DNA of 6,179 bases from Gammaproteobacteria bacterium (GTDB taxonomy: Bacteria; Pseudomonadota; Gammaproteobacteria; Pseudomonadales; Azotimanducaceae_A): assembly GCA_026713405.1 (NCBI GenBank), contig JAPOON010000759.1, forward strand, positions 1 through 6,179, given 5' to 3'. The translations under genes were made by a program, and so were the position numbers. Below, piece by piece: positions 1 through 5,903 of this stretch. How positions within the stretch are numbered: position 1 is the first letter of the stretch; the number at the start of each line of letters is the position of its first letter. The notes below the pieces were generated by a model, which saw nothing but the letters and a program-made list of their open reading frames with translations, was not told the DNA's origin and searched no databases.

Positions 1-1437
1 CCAGCCGGAACACACGCGTGCACGCGGAACCCGTTTGCGCAGACCCGGGTCACGCCGCCGCGCCAGGCGGTCTTCGGTCCAGGTATTGCCGAGACGGAAG
101 TGGCAGTTTCCCTCCGGGCATCCGGCCAGGTAGACGCCTGCCGCGTCACAGCGGTTCAGGAGGTAGTCGATAAACGACGGGGGCAGGGCGCCGACGCAGG
201 GCAGCGCGGCGACCGCAAGGCCCGGGCGCCCCAGCACCTCGGGCCTGACCCCGTGCTCGCAGGTGATGAGGTAGACCTGCTGGCTAGCGGCATTCGCCTG
301 TTGGTCGAGCGTGTCCCGCAAGTTCGCCAGCGTGGCGTCGGGCAACTCGATCCCCGGGACGAGGGCGCCGGCACGCCGGAAGGGCGTCGCCGTCGGGCAG
401 GACCCCGCGCAAATGCCGCAGCTCACGCAGAGCGAGCTCTTCACGACAGCCTCCCGGTCGAAAGGCTTGCCGTCGGTGCGGCGCTCCATCGAGATGGCGT
501 TGAACGGGCAGTCCTCGGCGCAGCGCGCACATCCGTTGCAGTTGTCGAGGTTGACCTGTGCCACTGCAGGACGGCGAAACGGCGGCAACCACGGCATGGC
601 CGCCATCGTGAGCGTCAGCATGGCCGCCGTGACCCACACCGCGCCGTCGGACCAGAGGTCCAGCAGGGGATAGAACCCGAGGTAGAACCAGTCGAGGTTG
701 AGGACGGTCGGCACGGTCGCGAGGTCGGCCGGCGCGTGACTCGTCGCCGGCATGACGAATGAGAGGGCGAGAAGCGCAGCGAAACTGGTCGCAGCCAAGC
801 CGCGCGGCGGGTTGATGCGCGGTCGACTCACACGTTGCAGGTGCAACCACAAGGCCAGGAGCAGTAGTAGCGGCACGGCGATGTGCAGGAACACGAGCAG
901 CGTGAAGAAACGGTCATCAAGCGCGTTGGGAGCCAGAAAGTTGCGCGCGATGGGCTCACCGAAGATCGGCAGCCAGTCCAGCCATTCCGTGGTGGCGATG
1001 GCGACGTACTGCGCCAGCTGGTCCCATACCAGCCAGTAGCCGGTGACGCCGGAGGCGAGGACCAGCAAGACGATCGGGACGGCGGTGATCCAGCTAAACC
1101 AGCGCGCGCCTCGATAACGGTCATAGGTGAACTCGCGGATCAGGTGCAGCACCATGACGACCACCATGGCGTCCGCGGCGTACCGGTGCAGGCTCCGCAT
1201 CACGCCGGCGAGGTACCACTGGTCCTCCGTCATGTAGGCGATGGAATCGTACGCCTCGGTGACACCCGTATCGAAGAAAATGTAGACGTAGATGCCGCTG
1301 ACCACGACGATCCAGTAGAAGAAGAACCCCAGCGCTCCGAGGTTGTAGAGGGGATTCCAGGCCGACCCGAACACCTGCGATGCCCAGTCGTCGAGGCGCG
1401 AAACTGCAGGTCGCAGGATGCGTTGGAGCGCCGTCAC
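1..1437 (-). CDS. Cytochrome b / 2x[4Fe-4S] ferredoxin / MvhD-FlpD-like fusion protein (3' end beyond window)
   Basis: A continuous open frame of 479 codons runs from a GTG at 1437 to the window edge; no ATG lies in frame nearby, and the GTG is 17 bases after the SCO stop. Residues about 20-285 resemble a bc1/b6-type cytochrome b. His84/His98 and His185/His199 form two heme pairs, each spaced 14 apart. The TGYWLVWDQ stretch (132-140) matches the TGYSLPWDQ region of cytochrome b, and DWFYLGFYPLL (249-259) looks like a degenerate PEWY quinol-site motif. Residues 295-352 are a two-cluster ferredoxin: Cys300, 303, 306, 310 and Cys337, 340, 343, 347. Residues about 386-479 match the MvhD/FlpD (hydrogenase iron-sulfur subunit) fold, with LPC (412-414), AGCPEGNCH (438-446) and GN (450-451). 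I infer electron transfer between the quinone pool and iron-sulfur centres at the membrane. Partner and direction are unknown. Domain calls are firm; function is not. Confidence 0.85.
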   Translation of the reverse strand, partial: MTALQRILRPAVSRLDDWASQVFGSAWNPLYNLGALGFFFYWIVVVSGIYVYIFFDTGVTEAYDSIAYMTEDQWYLAGVMRSLHRYAADAMVVVMVLHLIREFTYDRYRGARWFSWITAVPIVLLVLASGVTGYWLVWDQLAQYVAIATTEWLDWLPIFGEPIARNFLAPNALDDRFFTLLVFLHIAVPLLLLLALWLHLQRVSRPRINPPRGLAATSFAALLALSFVMPATSHAPADLATVPTVLNLDWFYLGFYPLLDLWSDGAVWVTAAMLTLTMAAMPWLPPFRRPAVAQVNLDNCNGCARCAEDCPFNAISMERRTDGKPFDREAVVKSSLCVSCGICAGSCPTATPFRRAGALVPGIELPDATLANLRDTLDQQANAASQQVYLITCEHGVRPEVLGRPGLAVAALPCVGALPPSFIDYLLNRCDAAGVYLAGCPEGNCHFRLGNTWTEDRLARRRDPGLRKRVPRARVCSGW

Positions 1438-1454
1438 CCGCCGGTCTCTCGTCG

Positions 1455-2282
1455 TCAGGTCCGCGGGCGACGGCGATGATGCCGGAGCCAGCCGCGGGCG
1501 ACGACGAAGCCCAGGGTGCCGAGGGCACCGACGCCGACAGCGATGCCGATGAAGGGGGAGTAGTCGAACCGGTACCGGCCGCTCCACGGATCGTAGATCG
1601 TGCAAAACAGGCGGATACGATTGATCAGCCCCTCATACGAGGTCGGCACGCTCTCGCGCCCGAATACCAGATCCTTCAGCGGCTCTACCAGGAAAGGCGG
1701 ATCGAACATCGCCCCGTAGACCTGGCGGTAGATGACGCCGTCAGCGTCGACGACGGTCGTCTGGGCGATGTGGTCGAAGCCCTTTGCCGACGGGACGAAC
1801 AGGAAACCCAGATCCTTCGACAGCCTGGCGATCGTTTCAGGCTCGGCACTGGCGAAACGCCAGCCTTCGTCCCGGATACCATGATTCGCGGCAAATTCCC
1901 GCATCCGCTCCGGCGTATCCATCCGCGTGTCGAAGCCGACGGTCAGCACCTGGAAACTGTCCCCCCCGACCGCGTCGCGCGCGATGTCGATGGAGTCTGC
2001 CAGCGTCTCGATGACGAGCGGGCAGGCGAAAGCGCAGCTCGTATAGACAAGGTTGATCAGCAACGGACGGCCGCGAAACTCCGAGAGCGTGAGCGGTCGC
2101 AACGAAGCATCGCGAAATTCGTAGCCCGAGAGGGTCCGTCCCAGAGATGCCTGGCTTTCCTGGAGCGCTCGATCCGGATCGAAGCCGGTGGTGGCCGGGG
2201 GCGCCGCCAGTCCCGGGATGGCCGGGAGCAGGCAGCACGCCATCAGGACCCACGCTCCGATACGCCCTACAGGGGCAGCCAT
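1455..2282 (-). CDS. SCO1/SenC-family copper chaperone with C-terminal membrane anchor
   Basis: This 275-residue protein belongs to the SCO/SenC thioredoxin-like family, which delivers copper to, or reduces the cysteines of, the CuA site of subunit II. An N-terminal signal-like segment (residues 1-27: Arg7, then a hydrophobic stretch ending near GLAAPPA) sends it to the periplasm. The copper site is visible as Cys83 and Cys87 in TSCAFACP plus His171 in GFDHIAQTT. Unlike a minimal SCO protein, it carries about 60 extra C-terminal residues with a conserved-looking LFCTIYDPWSGRYRFDY stretch (225-241), a hydrophobic helix (about 243-262) and a basic tail. Its start overlaps ctaB by 16 bases, which implies translational coupling. 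A later start at Met14 would remove the charged n-region of the signal, so I prefer the first ATG. A CuA subunit in the same operon fits the assembly role. Confidence 0.92.
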   Translation of the reverse strand: MAAPVGRIGAWVLMACCLLPAIPGLAAPPATTGFDPDRALQESQASLGRTLSGYEFRDASLRPLTLSEFRGRPLLINLVYTSCAFACPLVIETLADSIDIARDAVGGDSFQVLTVGFDTRMDTPERMREFAANHGIRDEGWRFASAEPETIARLSKDLGFLFVPSAKGFDHIAQTTVVDADGVIYRQVYGAMFDPPFLVEPLKDLVFGRESVPTSYEGLINRIRLFCTIYDPWSGRYRFDYSPFIGIAVGVGALGTLGFVVARGWLRHHRRRPRT

Positions 2283-3133
2283 GCGTCCGCCATGGTTCCG
2301 ACCAGAAGCAACGAGAGCTGCAGCAGGGAGGCCTTGAAGTTCGCCCGTGCCGCCGCGGGTCCAGGCGTGCGGACGAGCGCGATGCTCTTCTCGACGAACA
2401 CCCAGCCGCCAATCACCGCCAACGCGAGATAGACAAAGCCGAGCCCGAAGACGAACGGCAGCAGGGATGCAGCGACGAGCGCCACCGTATGCGCGAGAAT
2501 GATCTTGGCCGCCCGTCGATCGCCGACCAGGATCGGCAGCATCGGCACCTCGGCCCGGACATAGTCATCGCGCGCCGCCATCGCCAGGCTCCAGAAGTGC
2601 GGCGGCGTCCAGAGGAACAGCACGATGGCGAGACAGAGCGGTAGGGCGGACGGGCTCGGATCGACGGCGGCAGCGCCCGCCAGTACCGCGAAACTGCCTG
2701 ACAGGCCGCCGATGACGATGTTGAGCCAGGTGCGGCGCTTGAGCCACACGGTGTAGACGACCCCATAGACGAAGGCGCCGAGGAATACGTGCGTGGCGGC
2801 CATCACGTTGGTGGCCCAGGCGGCCAGCGTCACCGAAGCAACCAGCAGCGCGCCGATGATCGCCAGCCAGGCCGGCCCGGCGGTGTAGCGGCCCGTGACG
2901 AAGGGCCGGTCACGGGTGCGGAGCATGCGCGCATCGAGGTCGCGTTCGGCGAACTGGTTGAAGGCGCCGGCACTCGCAGCTCCGAGCAGCACCGCGAGGG
3001 CAAGTGCGGCCGCGTTCCAGAACGGGACCGGCGGTCCGGGCGCCACCGCGAGGCCCGCCACAGCGCTCAGTGCAATGGCGAAGCCGATCCGCAGCTTGAA
3101 GACACCGCACAACTGCCGGATGTCTGCCGCCAT
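2267..3133 (-). CDS. ctaB: Heme o synthase (protoheme IX farnesyltransferase), UbiA family
   Basis: This 288-residue integral membrane prenyltransferase converts heme b to heme o by adding a farnesyl group. The product serves directly, or via heme a, as a cofactor of heme-copper enzymes. The first Asp-rich motif is present in variant form, NQFAERDLDARM then RT and RP (59-77), with Glu63 where many homologues have Asp. The second conserved region is LKRRTWLNIVIGG (131-143). The WTPPHFWSLAMAARDDY stretch (175-191) followed by PMLP is diagnostic of CtaB against other UbiA enzymes such as UbiA or chlorophyll synthase. The length is normal and many hydrophobic helices alternate with short loops. 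A GGAGG Shine-Dalgarno sequence (3142-3146) sits 8 bases before the ATG, and the gene starts 15 bases after subunit I. No ctaA (heme a synthase) is visible here, so whether the enzyme uses heme o or a cannot be read from the window. Confidence 0.95.
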   Translation of the reverse strand: MAADIRQLCGVFKLRIGFAIALSAVAGLAVAPGPPVPFWNAAALALAVLLGAASAGAFNQFAERDLDARMLRTRDRPFVTGRYTAGPAWLAIIGALLVASVTLAAWATNVMAATHVFLGAFVYGVVYTVWLKRRTWLNIVIGGLSGSFAVLAGAAAVDPSPSALPLCLAIVLFLWTPPHFWSLAMAARDDYVRAEVPMLPILVGDRRAAKIILAHTVALVAASLLPFVFGLGFVYLALAVIGGWVFVEKSIALVRTPGPAAARANFKASLLQLSLLLVGTMADAWLPL

Positions 3134-3148
3134 GCCGGGCGCCTCCGG

Positions 3149-4873
3149 TCAGCTCAAAGGCCAGACCTCCGAGAGGAACTTCCAGTTGACGAAGTAGTAC
3201 AACACGAAAGCGGTGAAGAAGATCGCGACGAGCGTGATGGTGCCCGGCAGCTTGAGCGTGCCCTCGCTGCCGTAACTCGCCACCGCCGCGGCGCCGCCCT
3301 GGGGCAGCAACGGCTCCGCCCTTGCTTTCTCCTCGGTTCGTCGTTCCCCGAAGAAGACGGAGCTCACCACGACCACGACGTACATCAGTCCGCCCAGGGC
3401 CGAGAGGACGCCGAATACGCCGTTCAACCCCATCATCAGGAAAGCCGTGCCCGGATACTCAAACGCCACCGGCGCATCGGAGAAGGTGATATCCCAGTGG
3501 CGTCTGCTGACGCCGAGCGTGCCCGCCCCCATCATGAACACCGATATCCCCGCGACGCCGATACCAAAGACGTACGGCTGCCATTGCGCCAGCTTCTTGA
3601 ACATGATCTCGCGGCGGAAAATCAATGGGACCACCAGGTAGGTGACCGCCATGAAGGCGAGCGTCGTCCCGGCAACCACGGTGCCGTGGAAATGGCCGGG
3701 CACGTACAGGGTGTTGTGCATGATCAGATTGATCTGTTCGGAACCCAGCACCACGCCGGAGATCCCGCCAATGAAGCCGAACATGACGAGCGACAAAAAC
3801 ATCCCCGCGAAGGCCGGATTGCCCCACGGAGCCTTCCGCAGCCATTCGAACACGCCCTTGGTATAGCCCCGTCGGCGCTGGGCCGCCTCGATGGCGCCGG
3901 GGACGCTGAGGCCGTGGATGAGGCTGCCGAGCACGGCCAGGTACAGCGCGTAGCTCGTATTGAAGATCTTCCATTCCGAGCTGATGCCCGGCTCCACCAG
4001 AAGGTGGTGCGCCGCCGCGATCTGCAGGAACAGGATGTACATGAGAAAGGCGAATCGGCTCACCTTCTCGGACAAGGGCTTGGCGCCCAGGACCATGGCG
4101 GCGATCGCATACCACACCGCGACGTGGGCCGAGACGTTGATCTGCTGGGAGGAATGGCCCATGCCCCACCACACGACCTTGTACATCACCGGGTCGATGT
4201 GGCTGACCAGGCCGATCGACCAGAGGAAGGTGGGAATGAGGATGATGGCGCCCGAGGTAATGGTGAACACCGCAATGATCGCCGCGGCAATGGCACCGAA
4301 CGTGACCAGCGGTACCGAGCCCTCGTAGGTGCCCTCGTCCTTCGCGATGACCAGCGTGCCGAAGAACACGGCGACGGCAACCAAGGCCCCGACCGCGAAC
4401 AGGATCAGGCCGAGATAGAAGTGCGGTGCCGCCTGCATGGGCACGTAGGACGTGAACATGACGCTCGATTCGCCCTGCAGCACAGCCACGTTGGCGAGAA
4501 GGGCGCCGGCCAGCATGAGCCAGAACCCGACCCACGCCACCCGCGGGGTCGCGAGACGGCAGTTGAGCAGGATCGCGGAGGCGAAGTACAGGATGGCAAT
4601 TTCGAAGAAGATGATCCAGAACAGCAACACGTCGGCGCCGTGCGCCGTCAGGGCCAGATAGAACCACTCCGCCGGCAGGAGGTGGACCGCCGGCCAGCGG
4701 GTCAACGCCACCAGGAGGCCGAAGAAGCCCCCGACGGCAAGAAACACGACCGCAACGACCGCGTTCCAGCGGATCAGCTTTTCGGCCGCAAGATCGACTT
4801 TGAGGCCCGTGTCGGGACAGGTCCTGAATTCGGCAGCTCTTGGCAGTGAACCAGTATGAGCGATGCTCGCCAT
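3149..4873 (-). CDS. Heme-copper oxidoreductase subunit I, B-family-like; probable CuA-type nitric oxide reductase (eNOR/sNOR-like)
   Basis: This 574-residue catalytic subunit has at least 12 hydrophobic segments. Ligands can be placed by motif: His78 (ALTAHG) and His396 for the low-spin heme; His394 (VPGHFHG) for the high-spin heme; His240 (WWGMGH) plus His289/His290 (AAAHHLL) for CuB. The PGHFHG and HHLLVEPG contexts resemble ba3-type enzymes. Oxygen reductases of the A and B families have GHPxVY in helix VI, where the tyrosine four residues after the histidine is crosslinked to it. Here the sequence is GHSSQQINVSAH, so that position is Gln244, with Gln243 and Asn246 nearby. Missing tyrosine with intact metal ligands points to the alternative NO reductase families rather than an oxidase. 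Automated annotation would probably say cytochrome c oxidase subunit I. The ATG at 4873 is supported by its Shine-Dalgarno; an upstream ATG (4933) would overlap subunit II. Family is certain; NO reduction is inferred. Confidence 0.93.
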   Translation of the reverse strand: MASIAHTGSLPRAAEFRTCPDTGLKVDLAAEKLIRWNAVVAVVFLAVGGFFGLLVALTRWPAVHLLPAEWFYLALTAHGADVLLFWIIFFEIAILYFASAILLNCRLATPRVAWVGFWLMLAGALLANVAVLQGESSVMFTSYVPMQAAPHFYLGLILFAVGALVAVAVFFGTLVIAKDEGTYEGSVPLVTFGAIAAAIIAVFTITSGAIILIPTFLWSIGLVSHIDPVMYKVVWWGMGHSSQQINVSAHVAVWYAIAAMVLGAKPLSEKVSRFAFLMYILFLQIAAAHHLLVEPGISSEWKIFNTSYALYLAVLGSLIHGLSVPGAIEAAQRRRGYTKGVFEWLRKAPWGNPAFAGMFLSLVMFGFIGGISGVVLGSEQINLIMHNTLYVPGHFHGTVVAGTTLAFMAVTYLVVPLIFRREIMFKKLAQWQPYVFGIGVAGISVFMMGAGTLGVSRRHWDITFSDAPVAFEYPGTAFLMMGLNGVFGVLSALGGLMYVVVVVSSVFFGERRTEEKARAEPLLPQGGAAAVASYGSEGTLKLPGTITLVAIFFTAFVLYYFVNWKFLSEVWPLS

Positions 4874-4879
4874 GACAAG

Positions 4880-4885
4880 CCCCCT
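4880..4885 (-). promoter_or_regulatory. Ribosome binding site fixing the subunit I start
   Basis: On the minus strand the sequence AGGGGG lies six bases before the ATG at 4873. It includes part of the TAG stop of subunit II. This supports starting subunit I at 4873 rather than at the in-frame ATG at 4933, which lies inside the subunit II gene. It also suggests coupled translation of subunits II and I, which are needed in equal amounts. Confidence 0.7.
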
Positions 4886-5429
4886 ATTTCGCTGCGACCA
4901 CGTGGATCCTGCCCACCATCTGGTGGTGCCCAATCCCGCAGTACTCGTTGCACACGACCCCGTATTCCCCGATGCCCTCCGGCGTGAGCGTCAACACCAG
5001 CTCATAGCCGGGATGGACCTGGATGTTGATGTTCTCCGGCTGCAGCGAGAAGCCGTGCTGCCAATCCATCGACGACAGGTGCAGGCGATAGTCCTTCCCT
5101 TCCTCCAATTCGAGAATCGGCCACCACTCCCAGAGGCGCGCCAGCATGTACACATCGCTGCCCGGGGGCGGACGTACGACCGGCAGGCCGGTGTCCCCCT
5201 CCTCGCGCACCGTGTACTGGTCGACCATCGCCTCGGTACGCTCAGCGAAGGTTTCGGGATGAATTCGGTAGGCCTCGTTGGAGAGGTTCTGCTCGCCGGT
5301 GAAATGCCAGAACACCATGGTGAAGAACATCACCAGGCCCCAGATGAAGGCGATCGTGATCCAGATGATTTCCGACTTCTCGAGAGGTTCGTTCCACCAA
5401 ATCCGTTTTTCAGGCGGGTGAATGGCCAT
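4884..5429 (-). CDS. Heme-copper oxidoreductase subunit II with CuA site
   Basis: This 181-residue protein is the electron-entry subunit. It has one N-terminal transmembrane helix (about 21-43) and a periplasmic cupredoxin domain (about 105-180). The binuclear CuA site is complete: His125 (DWQHGFSLQ), then Cys160, Glu162, Cys164, His168 and Met171 in CNEYCGIGHHQM. A complete CuA site means it takes electrons from a soluble c-type cytochrome or cupredoxin and passes them to subunit I. A single helix and short length are typical of ba3-like (B-family) subunit II rather than the two-helix, longer A-family form. Between helix and cupredoxin lies a roughly 60-residue charged linker (44-100). A strong GGAGGT Shine-Dalgarno (5436-5441) sits six bases before the ATG. 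In the alternative NO reductases with CuA the equivalent gene has been called norS; I do not assign a symbol. Confidence 0.95.
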   Translation of the reverse strand: MAIHPPEKRIWWNEPLEKSEIIWITIAFIWGLVMFFTMVFWHFTGEQNLSNEAYRIHPETFAERTEAMVDQYTVREEGDTGLPVVRPPPGSDVYMLARLWEWWPILELEEGKDYRLHLSSMDWQHGFSLQPENINIQVHPGYELVLTLTPEGIGEYGVVCNEYCGIGHHQMVGRIHVVAAK

Positions 5430-5444
5430 GTCGGGACCTCCGGA

Positions 5445-5621
5445 TTACTGGGCGATGGGAATCTGGGCGACCTCCATGATTCCCCACATGAGATAGAGAA
5501 CCGCCGGCACGGCTACACCGAGAAAGAGCAGCAGGAAGGGATTGTCCAGCAAGCGCTGCATGAAGGGGACGCGCTCGACCGGCTCTTCCGGTGCCCCAGC
5601 GTCTTGACCTGCATCTGTCAT
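5445..5621 (-). CDS. Small single-helix subunit, IIa-like, of the heme-copper complex
   Basis: This 58-residue protein starts at the ATG at 5621 and stops 15 bases before subunit II. An acidic, polar N-terminus (MTDAGQDAGAPEEPVERVP) is followed by MQRLLDNPFLLLFLGVAVPA and one hydrophobic helix (about 28-50), ending in EVAQIPIAQ. Placement directly before subunit II and the one-helix layout match the small subunit IIa (CbaD) of ba3-type oxidases, where the helix fills the place of a second subunit II helix. At 58 residues it is longer than the 30-odd residue Thermus form. Minus-strand bases AAGGGG, about 7 bases upstream, can act as the ribosome binding site. Assignment rests on position and topology, since the sequence has no catalytic motif. 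It is the first gene of the tight cluster. Confidence 0.8.
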   Translation of the reverse strand: MTDAGQDAGAPEEPVERVPFMQRLLDNPFLLLFLGVAVPAVLYLMWGIMEVAQIPIAQ

Positions 5622-5638
5622 GATTTGCCCCTTGCTCT

Positions 5639-5672
5639 GCCTCGCCGCAATGCGTTCGAGTCAGGGTGAGGC
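5639..5672 (-). other. Imperfect inverted repeat in the leader before the IIa-like gene
   Basis: Bases 5639-5646 (gcctcgcc) can pair with 5665-5672 (ggtgaggc), giving an eight-pair stem with one G-T wobble on the plus strand, or one A-C mismatch in the minus-strand transcript, around an 18-base loop. It lies between the candidate promoter and the ribosome binding site of the IIa-like gene. There is no T run after it, so it is not a terminator. It may be a weak leader hairpin or chance. Confidence 0.2.
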
Positions 5673-5684
5673 AGTCGTCCGGGA

Positions 5685-5713
5685 AGAATACCCCGAAAGC
5701 CGTCCGCAATCAA
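5685..5713 (-). promoter_or_regulatory. Candidate sigma70 promoter of the reductase operon
   Basis: On the minus strand, TTGATT (5708-5713) and TATTCT (5685-5690) are separated by exactly 17 bases. They lie in the largest gap between genes upstream of the cluster, about 64 bases from the IIa-like ATG. Both boxes match four or more of the six consensus positions, and this is the only AT-richer stretch in the local GC-rich sequence. TTGAT is also half of an FNR/DNR-type site, but no matching ATCAA half follows at the right distance. Inferred from sequence only. Confidence 0.35.
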
Positions 5714-5723
5714 ATCTCTACGG

Positions 5724-5903
5724 TCAGTCTGTGAGCGTCTGAATCAGCCAGAAGGCAACCGTTCCGAGGGTGAAGATAATGGCGAAGAAAAGCAGCGTGC
5801 GGTGTTCGAAACGGCGGCCCGCAGCGCGCTCGATCCGATCGACAATCCAGTCGGAGACGAAATAGAGCGCGATCGCCGCGACGGTGAAATAGAGAAGCTC
5901 CAT
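5724..5903 (-). CDS. Small two-helix membrane protein of unknown function
   Basis: This 59-residue protein is too short for most gene finders. It reads MELLYFTVAAIALYFVSDWI, then a charged loop VDRIERAAGRRFEHRT (21-36), then a second hydrophobic helix LLFFAIIFTLGTVAFWLIQT (37-56). The two clean helices and a basic central loop give a hairpin with that loop probably on the cytoplasmic side. GC-rich third positions and the abrupt stop after the second helix support real coding. A GCAGGG sequence just upstream of the ATG is a modest ribosome binding site. It lies about 100 bases ahead of the reductase cluster on the same strand, so it may be cotranscribed or have its own promoter. I do not recognise a named family and see no metal- or heme-binding motif. 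It may be an accessory subunit or an unrelated neighbour. Confidence 0.72.
   Translation of the reverse strand: MELLYFTVAAIALYFVSDWIVDRIERAAGRRFEHRTLLFFAIIFTLGTVAFWLIQTLTD

Noticed and set aside
284..1528. Several minus-strand ATG open frames (284-850, 828-1124, 1121-1528)
   Set aside because: These are in other frames than the true GTG-initiated fusion gene. The true frame carries coherent cytochrome b, ferredoxin and MvhD motifs throughout and has no break.
1380..2432. 350-codon plus-strand open frame
   Set aside because: Antisense shadow of the SCO gene; the minus strand carries SCO motifs with the copper ligands in place.
2789..4849. 686-codon open frame on the plus strand
   Set aside because: Antisense to subunit I and ctaB. 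Its translation is Arg/His/Glu/Asp/Gln-rich with no domain, as expected opposite a GC-rich membrane protein gene.
4874..4933. 20-residue N-terminal extension of subunit I from an ATG at 4933
   Set aside because: It would overlap the subunit II CuA region by about 50 bases, while the ATG at 4873 has a well-spaced AGGGGG sequence.
5410..5709. 99-codon minus-strand open frame
   Set aside because: Out of frame with the 58-residue IIa-like protein, which has a plausible ribosome binding site and a clean membrane helix.
5699..5713. FNR/DNR-type box (TTGAT-N4-ATCAA) at the operon promoter
   Set aside because: Only the TTGAT half is present; the second half reads GACGG on the minus strand, so NO- or oxygen-responsive control by this family cannot be claimed.
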